From Rhodococcus sp. 06-462-5 (lineage in GTDB: Bacteria; Actinomycetota; Actinomycetes; Mycobacteriales; Mycobacteriaceae), in contig NZ_NOYD01000018.1 of NCBI RefSeq assembly GCF_002258315.1, forward strand, positions 224,129 through 288,128: 64,000 nucleotides of DNA, written 5' to 3'. This document shows, in pieces, positions 19,352 through 27,271 of this stretch (position 1 is the stretch's first letter; each line of letters begins with the position of its first letter). The position numbers and the translations under genes are program-made. The notes beneath the pieces were generated by a model, which was not told the origin of the DNA, did no database searches, and was given only the letters and a program-made list of their open reading frames with translations.

Positions 19352-20398
19352 TCAGGACGACAGTCCCAGGTCGCGCAGTCCGGCCGACACCTTCTCGACG
19401 CCGTCGACGGCCCGGATCGACGGGTTCATCTCCGCACCGTGCAGCGAGATGTAGCGCTTGTCGCGGACGGCCGCCATCGTGCTGGTGACGGGGTCGGACT
19501 CGAGGAATGCGATCTTGTCGGCGAGTAGATCACCGGGAAAACGGTTGCGCGCCAGGTCGCCCAGTACGAGGACCGTCGGATCTCGATCCACCATGGTCTC
19601 CCAGCCGACGGCAGGCCAGTCGTCGTCGGTGTCGGCGAAGACGTTCGTCATTCCGACCGTCCTGGCGAGCAGGTCGGCCGAGCCGCGTCCGCCTGCGATG
19701 TACGGGCTCTTGGTGTCCGCGAACCAGAATGCCACGGAGACATCGGATGTCGCATTGGTCGCGGTGGCGTCGGCCATGCGGGTCTTCAGTTCGTCGACGA
19801 ATTCGGCACCGCGCTCGTTGACGTCGAAAATCGCCGCGAGTTCGGTGATCTCCTGGTACAGCGACTCCATGGTGAGCGACGTCGTCCGGGTGTTGCCCCC
19901 GTTGACGCTACGACCGGCGTCGCAGTCGGTGGGTGAAAGATACGTGGCGGCACCGGTTTCGGTGAAGCGCGAACGCTGCGCGACGCCGCCCTGCTCGAAG
20001 TGGCGTCCGAACGATGCGGTGACGAAATCGGGTTCGGTATCGACCACGACCTCGTAGGTGGGAGCATTGTCGGCCAGTCGGGGAACCGAGGCGTTCGCGT
20101 CGGCGAGGTTCTCACGAACCGGATCGGTCCAGGACGCCGTGCCCACCATACGATCCTGAACACCTAGCGAGAGAAGGATTTCGGTGGAGTTCTGATCGAG
20201 TGACACCACTCGCTGCGGGGCGGAGTCGAAGGTGACCGACTCGCCGCAGTTCTCGATCGTCAGCGGATACGACGTCCCGCCGTCGGTGGCTGCCGCCGCC
20301 GCGTCGGGTACCTCCTCGGATGCTCCGCAGGCGACGAGCGATCCGACCAGGGCGGCAGCGGCGGCGAGGGTGCCGACGCGGCGACGAACGTTGAGCAC
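19352..20398 (-). CDS. Iron-siderophore ABC transporter substrate-binding lipoprotein
   Basis: 348 aa, GTG start with GAAGGAC upstream. Signal peptide with lipobox LVACG (Cys at about 24), so it is a membrane-anchored binding protein. The TroA-like fold shows the usual start of the domain (PQRVVSLDQNSTEILLSLG) and later WPAVGWETMVDRDPTVLVL. FecB-type proteins carry ferric siderophores, heme or cobalamin. The IdeR-like box about 77 bp upstream favours iron. First gene of the importer operon. Confidence 0.9.
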   Translation of the reverse strand: MLNVRRRVGTLAAAAALVGSLVACGASEEVPDAAAAATDGGTSYPLTIENCGESVTFDSAPQRVVSLDQNSTEILLSLGVQDRMVGTASWTDPVRENLADANASVPRLADNAPTYEVVVDTEPDFVTASFGRHFEQGGVAQRSRFTETGAATYLSPTDCDAGRSVNGGNTRTTSLTMESLYQEITELAAIFDVNERGAEFVDELKTRMADATATNATSDVSVAFWFADTKSPYIAGGRGSADLLARTVGMTNVFADTDDDWPAVGWETMVDRDPTVLVLGDLARNRFPGDLLADKIAFLESDPVTSTMAAVRDKRYISLHGAEMNPSIRAVDGVEKVSAGLRDLGLSS

Positions 20399-20474
20399 GT
20401 GGAATGTCCTTCGGGTTCAGACAGCAACGAGCCGCCGGGGATTACCCGACGGCGCAGCGCGCCCGGGGCGCGCA

Positions 20475-20493
20475 TGAGCACAGGCTAACCTTT
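20475..20493. promoter_or_regulatory. IdeR/DtxR-like iron box
   Basis: Compared with the 19-bp consensus TTAGGTTAGGCTAACCTAA, 13 bases match and the AGGCTAACCT core is intact. It lies upstream of the minus-strand siderophore importer and would make it iron-repressed. It could also touch the plus-strand nitroreductase gene. The left half is weak. Confidence 0.55.
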
Positions 20494-20563
20494 GCCCGGC
20501 TGTGACGGAAATCGTCGGTTTCGATCACGTCCGAAACGACCTGATGCGCGCCATACTCGACCT

Positions 20564-20983
20564 ATGGCCGACTTCGATCAGATGATCATCGACGAGTTCC
20601 GGAGCAACGGCGGACACGTGTCGACGGCAGGATTCGGTGATGCGCTCGTCGTGCTCCACTCCATCGGAGCCAAGAGTGGTGAGGTCCGGTTGAACCCGCT
20701 CATGGCGATTCCGGAGCACGACAGCTGGCTGATCGTGGGCTCGGCCGCCGGCTCACCGAAACATCCCGCGTGGGTGCACAATCTGCGTGCACACCCCACC
20801 ATCGACGTCGAGGTTCCCGGCGACGGTGCCGTCCGGACCATCGCGGTGAACGTTACCGAAATTCCCGACGACGAGTGGGACGCGAACTGGCAGAAGTTCT
20901 TGGACGCGTCCGAGGGCTTCGCGAAATACGTCGAGACGGCGGAGGGACGGCGGTTCCCGATCTTTCGGTTGACGCCCGCCTGA
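20564..20983 (+). CDS. Ddn-like nitroreductase family protein (probably F420-dependent)
   Basis: 139 aa. Family pattern: LVVLHSIGAKSGEVRLNPLMAI, then GSAAGSPKHPAWVHNLRAHP, then GFAKYVETAEGRRFPIFRL. Ddn of M. tuberculosis uses reduced F420 to reduce quinones and nitroimidazoles. The GSxxGxPxHPxWxxNL block, part of the F420 site, is intact. F420-dependent proteins are abundant in mycolata, which fits the organism. It stands alone; the start codon has no strong ribosome site. Confidence 0.85.
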   Translation: MADFDQMIIDEFRSNGGHVSTAGFGDALVVLHSIGAKSGEVRLNPLMAIPEHDSWLIVGSAAGSPKHPAWVHNLRAHPTIDVEVPGDGAVRTIAVNVTEIPDDEWDANWQKFLDASEGFAKYVETAEGRRFPIFRLTPA

Positions 20984-21130
20984 CCTGGCGTAGGCGCTAC
21001 ATCGTTCCGGTTTCAACGAGCATCGCGCCCCCTGGCAGAATGAGGCCGTCGCCACGGGACTCGGGGTCGGCTCGGTGCAGAAGCGTCGGGTCGTGGTGAC
21101 GTCACTCTCGTACCCGAAGGCCACATCCAC

Positions 21131-22195
21131 ATGCATCTGCTTCGACGATGGTGGTCGTTTCCCGCCGATTTCGCCTGGTCGGCTGCCTATCATCGAATGA
21201 GTCCGTTGCTGAGCCGCGTCCACGTCGCGGTGGGCGTCTGGTGCGGATTCTTCGCGGCGTTGTGCGTCGCCGCTACACACACTCCTGCAGGGTTCGACTC
21301 CGATTCTGCCGAGAGAGCCGGCTATGCGATCGCCGTGGCGAACATGTTCGTCGGAGCCGCGTGGGTGCGCGGACCGTTTCCGACCGAGAAGGTGTCTCGG
21401 TTGTTCGTCGCCTACATCGAGGTGGTGATCGCGGCCGTGTTGTTCCTGTTGGCAGATCCGTTCGTCGCGCTCCCCGGCGCGGCGGCCCTCGGAATCATCG
21501 GCAGCTACATAGCGGTCTTTCACAGTCCGAAGATGTTCGTGGCTCATCAGACCTTGTCCGTTGCGGTGATCGGAGCCCTGTTGTTCAGGGCTGTCTTGGA
21601 GCCATCGGCCGACGTGGTGCTGGCATACGCCTACGTGATTCTCCTGACCCTGATCTTGTTCTCCGCGCCGATACTGACTCAGGCACTTCTGTTGGTGTTG
21701 CGCAGCGACGCGGCCACTGCCTTCTACGATCCTCTGACCGGGCTGAGGAACAGACGAGGGTTGGACGCGGCGATCACTGAGCGAGGCAACGCCCCGGACA
21801 TACACGGTGGTTCGGCGGCGGTGCTCGTCCTGGATCTGGACGGGTTCAAGCTCGTGAACGACCGGTTCGGTCACGCATACGGTGACGTCGTACTTCGAGT
21901 GACTGCGGAAGCGATCGACGCGGCATTCCCGCCGCCCGCCATCACTGCGCGTACCGGCGGCGAAGAATTCGTGATCCTCACCTGGGTCGACACAGACGCG
22001 GCAATCGAACAGGTCGCCGAGCTACAGACACGACTGGCAGCAGACCCGGAGGTGGGCGTCACGGTCAGCGTCGGCGGTGCTGACCTCGAGGCCACGTCCG
22101 TTGCTCGCGATTTCCGCCGGGCATGGAGCCGAGCGGACGTCGCGATGTACGCCGCGAAGCGGGCGGGCGGAAACTCGGTGTCGTTCGACGGGTGA
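21131..22195 (+). CDS. Membrane-bound diguanylate cyclase (GGDEF)
   Basis: 354 aa. Residues about 30-190 form several membrane helices. After DPLTGLRNRRG (200-210) comes a GGDEF domain with the active signature RTGGEEF (274-280) and LDLDGFKLVNDRFGHAYGD, so it should make cyclic di-GMP. No RxxD inhibitory site lies five residues before GGEEF, so product inhibition by that route is unlikely. No sensor domain other than the membrane part is visible. No effector or phosphodiesterase gene is nearby. Confidence 0.92.
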   Translation: MHLLRRWWSFPADFAWSAAYHRMSPLLSRVHVAVGVWCGFFAALCVAATHTPAGFDSDSAERAGYAIAVANMFVGAAWVRGPFPTEKVSRLFVAYIEVVIAAVLFLLADPFVALPGAAALGIIGSYIAVFHSPKMFVAHQTLSVAVIGALLFRAVLEPSADVVLAYAYVILLTLILFSAPILTQALLLVLRSDAATAFYDPLTGLRNRRGLDAAITERGNAPDIHGGSAAVLVLDLDGFKLVNDRFGHAYGDVVLRVTAEAIDAAFPPPAITARTGGEEFVILTWVDTDAAIEQVAELQTRLAADPEVGVTVSVGGADLEATSVARDFRRAWSRADVAMYAAKRAGGNSVSFDG

Positions 22196-22554
22196 ACGGT
22201 CGAGGAGTCAGCCCTTCGGAAGTCAACGACACGCTGGAGAAGTACCCGTCGCTCAATCGACTTCCGAGCCGCGAAAGCTCACGGCCGCGTAATTTTTGCC
22301 GACTCGCAGGTGAACAACAGAGAACCGGCTGGCGTGATGGACCTCGACACCGGTTGGCGATCTCGATGCCCGACGCGGCACCGCTCAGCAGATCCGCTGC
22401 GGCACATGGTCGGAAGGTTCCGAGTCGTTCGCGATAACCGTGAATTCGCGGGTTTCCGATGTCGGTTCAGGGCTTCCGGCCCGAAAGGTGCCAAACGGGT
22501 TCTGTTGGGGCACAATGCTCCTCGAACGGCACAACTCGACGACGGGGACGAGAT
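22196..22554. other. 359-bp gene-free region
   Basis: No convincing coding frame. It contains an imperfectly spaced inverted repeat (arms CGGAAGTC at 22217-22224 and GACTTCCG at 22259-22266), which could be a weak structure after the cyclase gene, and the promoter of the secreted-protein gene, which I could not place. Confidence 0.5.
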
Positions 22555-23019
22555 ATGCGAATCTTGGCGCGAACCACCGGTGTTGCCGCAGCAGCGGCTC
22601 TTCTGCTACTCGTATCACCTGTCTCTGCGTTGGCTGCCGAATCCGGAGATGTCACTTACTCGTTCATTGCCGTCGGTTCGAGTGTCGAGAACACGATCAC
22701 CAACAGCTCGGGCAGCGTGATCACCTGCGGGACGTCGCTCGCGCCGGCACCCGACGGAGTGCTTCCCCCGGTCGGTGAAGTGATCGGAAACGGTCAATCT
22801 CTCTACACGGGCGGGGAGGTGCCGGCAGGTGCCACCACGCAGGTGGTCACCGACGTGCCGGCCGGCACGTACGTCGCCCTGGCGTCGTGTGGTCTGACCG
22901 AGGGCGACTCGACGACAGCGTGGATCTCGGACTATCCAGGTCTCGACGAATTCTTGGCGCAGATCCCCTGGACGTCGTACACGGTGGAACAAGCCTCCGC
23001 CATCGTCACCGTCCAGTAA
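22555..23019 (+). CDS. Secreted protein of unknown function
   Basis: 154 aa; the ATG at 22555 follows GGGGACGAG. A clear Sec signal peptide (basic MRILART, hydrophobic core, cleavage after ALA near residue 26) leads into a mature protein of about 127 residues rich in Gly, Ser and Thr, with two Cys (TCGTS and ASCGL) that may form a disulfide. The middle has VPAGATTQVVTDVPAGTYVAL, a beta-sandwich-like pattern. Similar small exported proteins are common in rhodococci; no function is known to me. Confidence 0.75.
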   Translation: MRILARTTGVAAAAALLLLVSPVSALAAESGDVTYSFIAVGSSVENTITNSSGSVITCGTSLAPAPDGVLPPVGEVIGNGQSLYTGGEVPAGATTQVVTDVPAGTYVALASCGLTEGDSTTAWISDYPGLDEFLAQIPWTSYTVEQASAIVTVQ

Positions 23020-23035
23020 CGCACAGGGATTCGAC

Positions 23036-23491
23036 GTGGCCGCAACCTCGGAGCAAGCCTCCTATGTCTTTCGTGAATGGCACAAGCGCATCGAGGAACG
23101 CGACGCGCCCGCCTTGTCGGAGCTCTACGCGGCAGATGCAGTTCTCGAAAGCCCCCTTGTCCCAGTGCTGTTCGATCTGAGATCCGGAATAGTCGAGGGA
23201 AGAATCGCACTCGACAGCTTCCTGCAGGAAACCACGCGAAAACGATTCGACGAGAATGCATCGCCGTCGCCCCACGGCACGGACATCTTCAGGTTCGACG
23301 GGCATCGCCTGGTCTGGGAACACCCACGTCAGACGACGAACGGCGACAAACTCGATCTCGTCGAGATCGTGGAACTGGACGGCCCTCTCATCTCGAGGCA
23401 CAGAATCTACTGGGATTGGCACGGCGTCGGGCGGATCGATCCCGCCGAGCGGCCTCGAACCACTCGAAGGAAGCCAATCGGCCAGGGCTGA
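23036..23491 (+). CDS. NTF2/SnoaL-like fold protein
   Basis: 151 aa, GTG start 17 bp after the secreted-protein gene. The pattern is that of a cone-shaped NTF2 fold: YVFREWHKRIEERDAPALSELYAADAVLESP, then FRFDGHRLVWEHPRQ, then DLVEIVELDGPLISRHRIYWDW. These domains act as isomerases, hydrolases or simple binding proteins; the catalytic residues cannot be assigned. Possibly co-transcribed with the secreted protein. Confidence 0.7.
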   Translation: MAATSEQASYVFREWHKRIEERDAPALSELYAADAVLESPLVPVLFDLRSGIVEGRIALDSFLQETTRKRFDENASPSPHGTDIFRFDGHRLVWEHPRQTTNGDKLDLVEIVELDGPLISRHRIYWDWHGVGRIDPAERPRTTRRKPIGQG

Positions 23492-23630
23492 GGGTGTTCC
23501 TCGTCGCGGTGGCGGTATCCGATTTCGGGGCAGTTCTCCGTACATCAGAGCCCGTGACTCGGGTGCGCGGTTTCCCACGGCTCCGATCGTGCACGACTCT
23601 CTGGCCGATCGTGAGCCGGGTCCGTGAAGT

Positions 23631-23906
23631 GTGGACACCGCCGCCGACGTATTTGCGGATGTGGTCGACGCGTGGCTGCTGCCGCCCAATCGCACTCTGC
23701 TCGTCGCCCGCTACACGCTGATTCTCGAGTCCTCACGATCCGACGAATTGGCACCGTTGTCGACCGCCGCGCGCAGTCGCTTCACCGCATTGGCGGAGTT
23801 GCTCTGTGCCGCAGCCGGTGTCGGTTCCGGGGAAGCTTCCATGGACCCGGCGATTCGGCTTGTGGCCTGGGCAGACGGTGGCGGTAAGGAGAAACTACGA
23901 TCGTAG
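23631..23906 (+). pseudogene. Possible remnant of a TetR-type regulator (C-terminal part only)
   Basis: A 91-codon frame from a GTG. The peptide (LLPPNRTLLVARYTLILESSRSDEL, then RSRFTALAELLCAAAGVG) resembles the ligand domain of TetR proteins, where a similar RYxLxLEAARxPEL segment is common. No helix-turn-helix is encoded upstream: 23492-23630 has no matching frame. It may be a decayed or truncated regulator, or an unrelated small protein. Confidence 0.35.
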
Positions 23907-23954
23907 TGTTCCGTCGATTCGACGGACGGGGGATATTCGGCCGAGGGGTGGACG

Positions 23955-24821
23955 ATGATCGAGGAACAGACGACTTTCACGGTGGACGGTTTCGAAGTAG
24001 CCGCAGTGTTGACTTTGCCCGAAGGAGAGAACGCCATGCCGTGCCCGGCGGTGTTCACGGCTCCTGGGTTCGCCGGAGTGAAGGAAATGCTCATACCGAA
24101 CTACAGCGCAGACCTGGCCACAGGTGGGGTGGCATCGCTCGCATTCGACTACCCGGGGTTCGGCGCAAGCGGAGGCGACGTACGCCAGCACATCGACCTA
24201 CCTCAGCAGTTGCGGTCCTTCCATGCCGCGCTCGACGTACTGGCGCGCGACCCACGGATCGATTCCGACCGAATTGCCGTGTGGGGAACCAGCATGTCGG
24301 GAGGGCATGCCATTGCTGTAGCCGCGGACGATCCGCGAGTGAAAGCGGTCGCCGCGATCATCCCGTTCATCCACCTCACTCCCACCGGCAATCTCGAGCT
24401 CGCACCGGTCATCGTTCGGGACGCGCTGCGACGTCTGTTCCGCAGGCCGGGACTGACCATTCCGGCGGCGGGACGGCCGGGTGAGGTGGCGACGATGAAT
24501 TCGGACGGAGCCTACGAATGGTCACAGGAAATGGCGCGCGGAGCGGAGAACTACCGCAACGAGGTGACCGTCGCTTCGCTACCGGCCATGTTGCGGTGGT
24601 CGACGCGCAAGGCGGCAGCCCGACTCACCGTTCCGGTTCTCGCGATACTCGCCGAATCCGACACGATCACTCCGCCCTCGCGAGTGCGCACAGCGTTCGC
24701 TGACGTCGACACGGTCGAGTACGTGTCCTACCCCGAATCGCACTTCGAGCTGTTCACCGATCACGCTGACGCAGTTCGTAAGTCGACGGTGGAGTGGTTG
24801 GTCGACAAGCTCGGGGAATGA
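23955..24821 (+). CDS. Alpha/beta hydrolase (dienelactone hydrolase/peptidase-like)
   Basis: 288 aa, ATG at 23955 with GAGGGGTGG upstream. N-terminal beta strands, then oxyanion region TAPGFAGVKEM, DYPGFGASGG, nucleophile elbow WGTSMSGGHA (Ser about 116), an Asp in LAILAESDTITPP and His in YPESHFELF complete the triad. A small lid lies at about 150-200. It resembles the S9/DLH-like hydrolases that act on esters or polyketides. Convergent with the next gene, 27 bp apart; no functional partner is evident. Confidence 0.87.
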   Translation: MIEEQTTFTVDGFEVAAVLTLPEGENAMPCPAVFTAPGFAGVKEMLIPNYSADLATGGVASLAFDYPGFGASGGDVRQHIDLPQQLRSFHAALDVLARDPRIDSDRIAVWGTSMSGGHAIAVAADDPRVKAVAAIIPFIHLTPTGNLELAPVIVRDALRRLFRRPGLTIPAAGRPGEVATMNSDGAYEWSQEMARGAENYRNEVTVASLPAMLRWSTRKAAARLTVPVLAILAESDTITPPSRVRTAFADVDTVEYVSYPESHFELFTDHADAVRKSTVEWLVDKLGE

Positions 24822-24848
24822 CTCGCGGCACGTGACGTGATGGGTCTT

Positions 24849-25463
24849 TCAGTGCGCGAGGGCCTGCTGTCGGCCGGCTACTCGGGCGGCAATGGCAGAA
24901 GCGAGATCGGCGACCTCCGCAGCGAGAGCGTCGCTGGTCTTGGTATCGGTTTCGTGCAGGAAAGTCGTCCATCCGACTGTCGCACCGCAGTATTCGACGA
25001 TGCCCCGTTCGATCTGCGTCCGAAACGCGTCGTACACGCCGTGGCGATCGAAGCTGTCGGCGTCGTCGCCGGCAAGGGAGACCAAGTGGACGGTGAGTCG
25101 ATCCAGCTTCTTGACGATGCCGTAGTCCGCAGTGAGGTCGTAGGCCCATCCGCTGACGAAGACGCGATCGATCCACCCTTTGAGCAGGGCGGGCATGGAC
25201 CACCAGTACATCGGGAAGACCAGAACCAGGTGATCGGCGCGGTCGATTCGTTCCTGTTCGGCCCGCACGTCCGCGGGCGTGTTTCCCTTTCCCCGAAACA
25301 GGTCGAGGTCGCCACCGGCGAACCGTGGGTCGAAGTTCTCCGCGGCGAGATCGGCCGTCTCGACGGTGCCACCTGCGGTGCGGATCGCGTCCGATACGGC
25401 GCGGGCGACGTGGTGGGTCAGGGAATCGGGGTCGGAATGGGAGACTACGACGAGTGCGGTCAT
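24849..25463 (-). CDS. Flavodoxin-fold NAD(P)H oxidoreductase (quinone reductase/MdaB-like)
   Basis: 204 aa, ATG at 25463 with CGAAGGAATC upstream. The FMN-binding fold starts TALVVVSHSDPDSLTHHVARAV; the active-site strand is LVLVFPMYWWSMPALLKGWIDRVF, typical of NQO1/MdaB/KefF enzymes that perform two-electron quinone reduction. Divergent from a TetR gene with an 81-bp gap that carries an inverted repeat, so it is the likely target of that regulator. Confidence 0.9.
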   Translation of the reverse strand: MTALVVVSHSDPDSLTHHVARAVSDAIRTAGGTVETADLAAENFDPRFAGGDLDLFRGKGNTPADVRAEQERIDRADHLVLVFPMYWWSMPALLKGWIDRVFVSGWAYDLTADYGIVKKLDRLTVHLVSLAGDDADSFDRHGVYDAFRTQIERGIVEYCGATVGWTTFLHETDTKTSDALAAEVADLASAIAARVAGRQQALAH

Positions 25464-25502
25464 GGCTGATTCCTTCGGGTGAGGTGAAAACGGCTATGTA
25501 CC

Positions 25503-25519
25503 AACAGTAGGTTACTATT
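25503..25519. promoter_or_regulatory. Candidate TetR operator between the divergent genes
   Basis: Arms AACAGTA and TACTATT around a 3-base centre, 6 of 7 positions paired. It lies about 25 bp upstream of the TetR start and 40 bp upstream of the oxidoreductase start, a usual place for autoregulation. Confidence 0.5.
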
Positions 25520-25544
25520 CGTATATAGCGCAAGGAGGTGCCCG

Positions 25545-26120
25545 ATGGCCCGGACGCGACTGTCTCGCTCCGACCGATACGACCAGTTGGTAGCGGTCTC
25601 CTGGGCTCTCGTGCGAGCGGAGGGGGCCGACGCTCTGACACTCGGCCGACTCGCCGAACATGCCGGCGTCGCAAAACCCGTGGTGTACAGCCACTTCGCC
25701 TCGCGTGCAGAACTCCTGGCCGCCCTGTTCACCGAATTCGACGACCGGCAAACGGTCATGCTCGAGGAATCCCTCCGCTCCGCGCCCACCTCGTTGAACG
25801 GACGCGCACAGGCCATCGCCAACTCGTACGTGGGCTGCGCGTTGGCACAGGGGCGTGAGCTGACGGGTGTGTTGGCGGCACTGGAAGGCTCGCCCGAGCT
25901 CGAACAGGTCAAGCGATCGGCCGAACGGGCGTACTCCGATCGATGCCGGTCGATTCTCGAGCCGTACAGCGGCTCCGGCGGGATCTCGGCATCGTCGATC
26001 ACCGCGATCTTCGGTGCAGCGGAAGCGCTGTCACAGGCGGCGGTTTCGGGCGCAATCGCACCCGAGGAGGCGACCGAAGAATTGACCGAGTTGATCGTCG
26101 CCGTCGTCGGCAGGGACTGA
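25545..26120 (+). CDS. TetR-family regulator
   Basis: 191 aa, ATG with AAGGAGGTGCCCG upstream. The N-terminal helix-turn-helix is ALTLGRLAEHAGVAKPVVYSHFASRAELLAALF (about 30-62); the ligand domain is Ala-rich. Divergent from the flavodoxin-type oxidoreductase, which it probably represses until a quinone or other electrophile binds (inference from context). Confidence 0.9.
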   Translation: MARTRLSRSDRYDQLVAVSWALVRAEGADALTLGRLAEHAGVAKPVVYSHFASRAELLAALFTEFDDRQTVMLEESLRSAPTSLNGRAQAIANSYVGCALAQGRELTGVLAALEGSPELEQVKRSAERAYSDRCRSILEPYSGSGGISASSITAIFGAAEALSQAAVSGAIAPEEATEELTELIVAVVGRD

Positions 26121-26146
26121 CCGGTAGTCGACAGGCGGGTGCACCG

Positions 26147-26401
26147 TCAGCCGGAGGTTCGCGGCGTCATCATGGGGAATCGATTTCTCAGCGCATCCAG
26201 CTGGCGATGCAGCTCGTAGAGGTCTTGCTTCTGTGTCTGCACTTCGTCGCTGTGCCACACATGGCTTCTGGAATCGCCGACTCTCAACGCCTTGCGGGCC
26301 AGCTGCTCGGACGCCTCGACGCGACTCGACGCGGCCGCGATCTCGGCGGTCAGCATGTCGGCGAACACCCGCGCCTGGGCCGCGTCCGAATTCTCTGCCA
26401 T
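26147..26401 (-). CDS. Small conserved-looking helical protein, unknown
   Basis: 84 aa, almost entirely helical with a heptad-like pattern (AEIAAASSRVEASEQLARKALRV, then LYELHRQLDALRNRF). No Cys and no known motif. Convergent with the TetR gene, 26 bp apart. A coiled-coil dimer is likely; function unknown. Confidence 0.5.
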   Translation of the reverse strand: MAENSDAAQARVFADMLTAEIAAASSRVEASEQLARKALRVGDSRSHVWHSDEVQTQKQDLYELHRQLDALRNRFPMMTPRTSG

Positions 26402-26525
26402 GTGCGTCCACTCTCGATCTCGCGGCTCGACCGTTGATGGTTCGAGTACCGATGATCAGGATAACCAACCGTAAAAAGACCGGCGGACCGGCTTTCACGA
26501 ATGGGTGCATCGGTTCTGCGCCACG

Positions 26526-26553
26526 ACTACTACTGGATGTAGTCGGTAGTAGT
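26526..26553. promoter_or_regulatory. Nested inverted repeats upstream of the probable copper operon
   Basis: Outer arms ACTACTAC and GTAGTAGT (perfect, 12-base spacer) enclose an inner pair GACTAC/GTAGTC. The ACTAC...GTAGT pattern reminds me of operators of the BlaI/CopY family. It ends 9 bp before the start of the first gene, so a bound protein would block initiation. Confidence 0.5.
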
Positions 26554-26562
26554 ATCCCGTTC

Positions 26563-27093
26563 ATGTCTGCGACCACGGATGGATTCGCGCCCCTGCGCGG
26601 TGCCTCCGTGGGTGCTCTGTCCGCCCTGGTCACAGCTACCGCACACACCTTCGGCGGCGGGATGTTCCCCTCCGACGCGGCGGTGGTGCTGCTGGTGCTC
26701 GTGTGCGCGGCGGTCGGATATGCGACGTCGGTGGCACCCAATACGGCGGCACCGCGAACGCAACTTCTGGTCGTGCTGGCCACGGCGCAGTCGATCGGGC
26801 ACCTGTTGCTCACGGCCGTCGACGGTCACCATCACGGACCGATGCTCACCCAGCAGATGCTCACCGCGCACGCCGTGGCCGTACTGGTCGGTGCGCTGGC
26901 CATCCGAGGAGCCGAGCACGGGATACGGCGCGCGATCACGTCACTTCGTACGGCACTGCCCTTGCTGGCCGCCCTCGTCGTCGACGACGAGCGCATCGCC
27001 CCGCCACTGCCGGTGTACCGGATTCCGGGATCACCGCGACTTCTCGACCTTTCGGGCTGCGGAAACCGCGGACCACCGGTCCGAACTGCCTGA
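26563..27093 (+). CDS. Membrane protein, probable copper-locus component
   Basis: 176 aa with about four helices. A His cluster (AVDGHHHGPML, about 86-96) lies in a loop and could bind metal. The C-terminal 35 residues are Pro-rich and cytosolic. No named domain. It opens a run of metal-handling genes (PepSY protein, PCu(A)C chaperone, DyP) and is likely part of that operon, although a 178-bp gap follows. Confidence 0.65.
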   Translation: MSATTDGFAPLRGASVGALSALVTATAHTFGGGMFPSDAAVVLLVLVCAAVGYATSVAPNTAAPRTQLLVVLATAQSIGHLLLTAVDGHHHGPMLTQQMLTAHAVAVLVGALAIRGAEHGIRRAITSLRTALPLLAALVVDDERIAPPLPVYRIPGSPRLLDLSGCGNRGPPVRTA

Positions 27094-27271
27094 GCGCAAC
27101 CCGCCGTCCCACCCGCCCTGCTCGTCAGGCGTCGGGTAGTGGGTTGTTGCCGCAGTCGATTCCGCACATCGCACTCTCGGTGATTCACGCTGCCTCCGCG
27201 CGCCTGGTCCCGCGAGCGATGCCACCTCGCGCTTCCGCGCGCCCACTCATGCCTTCACGAAACGAGTCCTC

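Noticed and set aside
22217..22266. Inverted repeat CGGAAGTC/GACTTCCG as a terminator of the diguanylate cyclase gene
   Set aside because: The loop of 34 bases is too long for an intrinsic terminator and there is no U-run.
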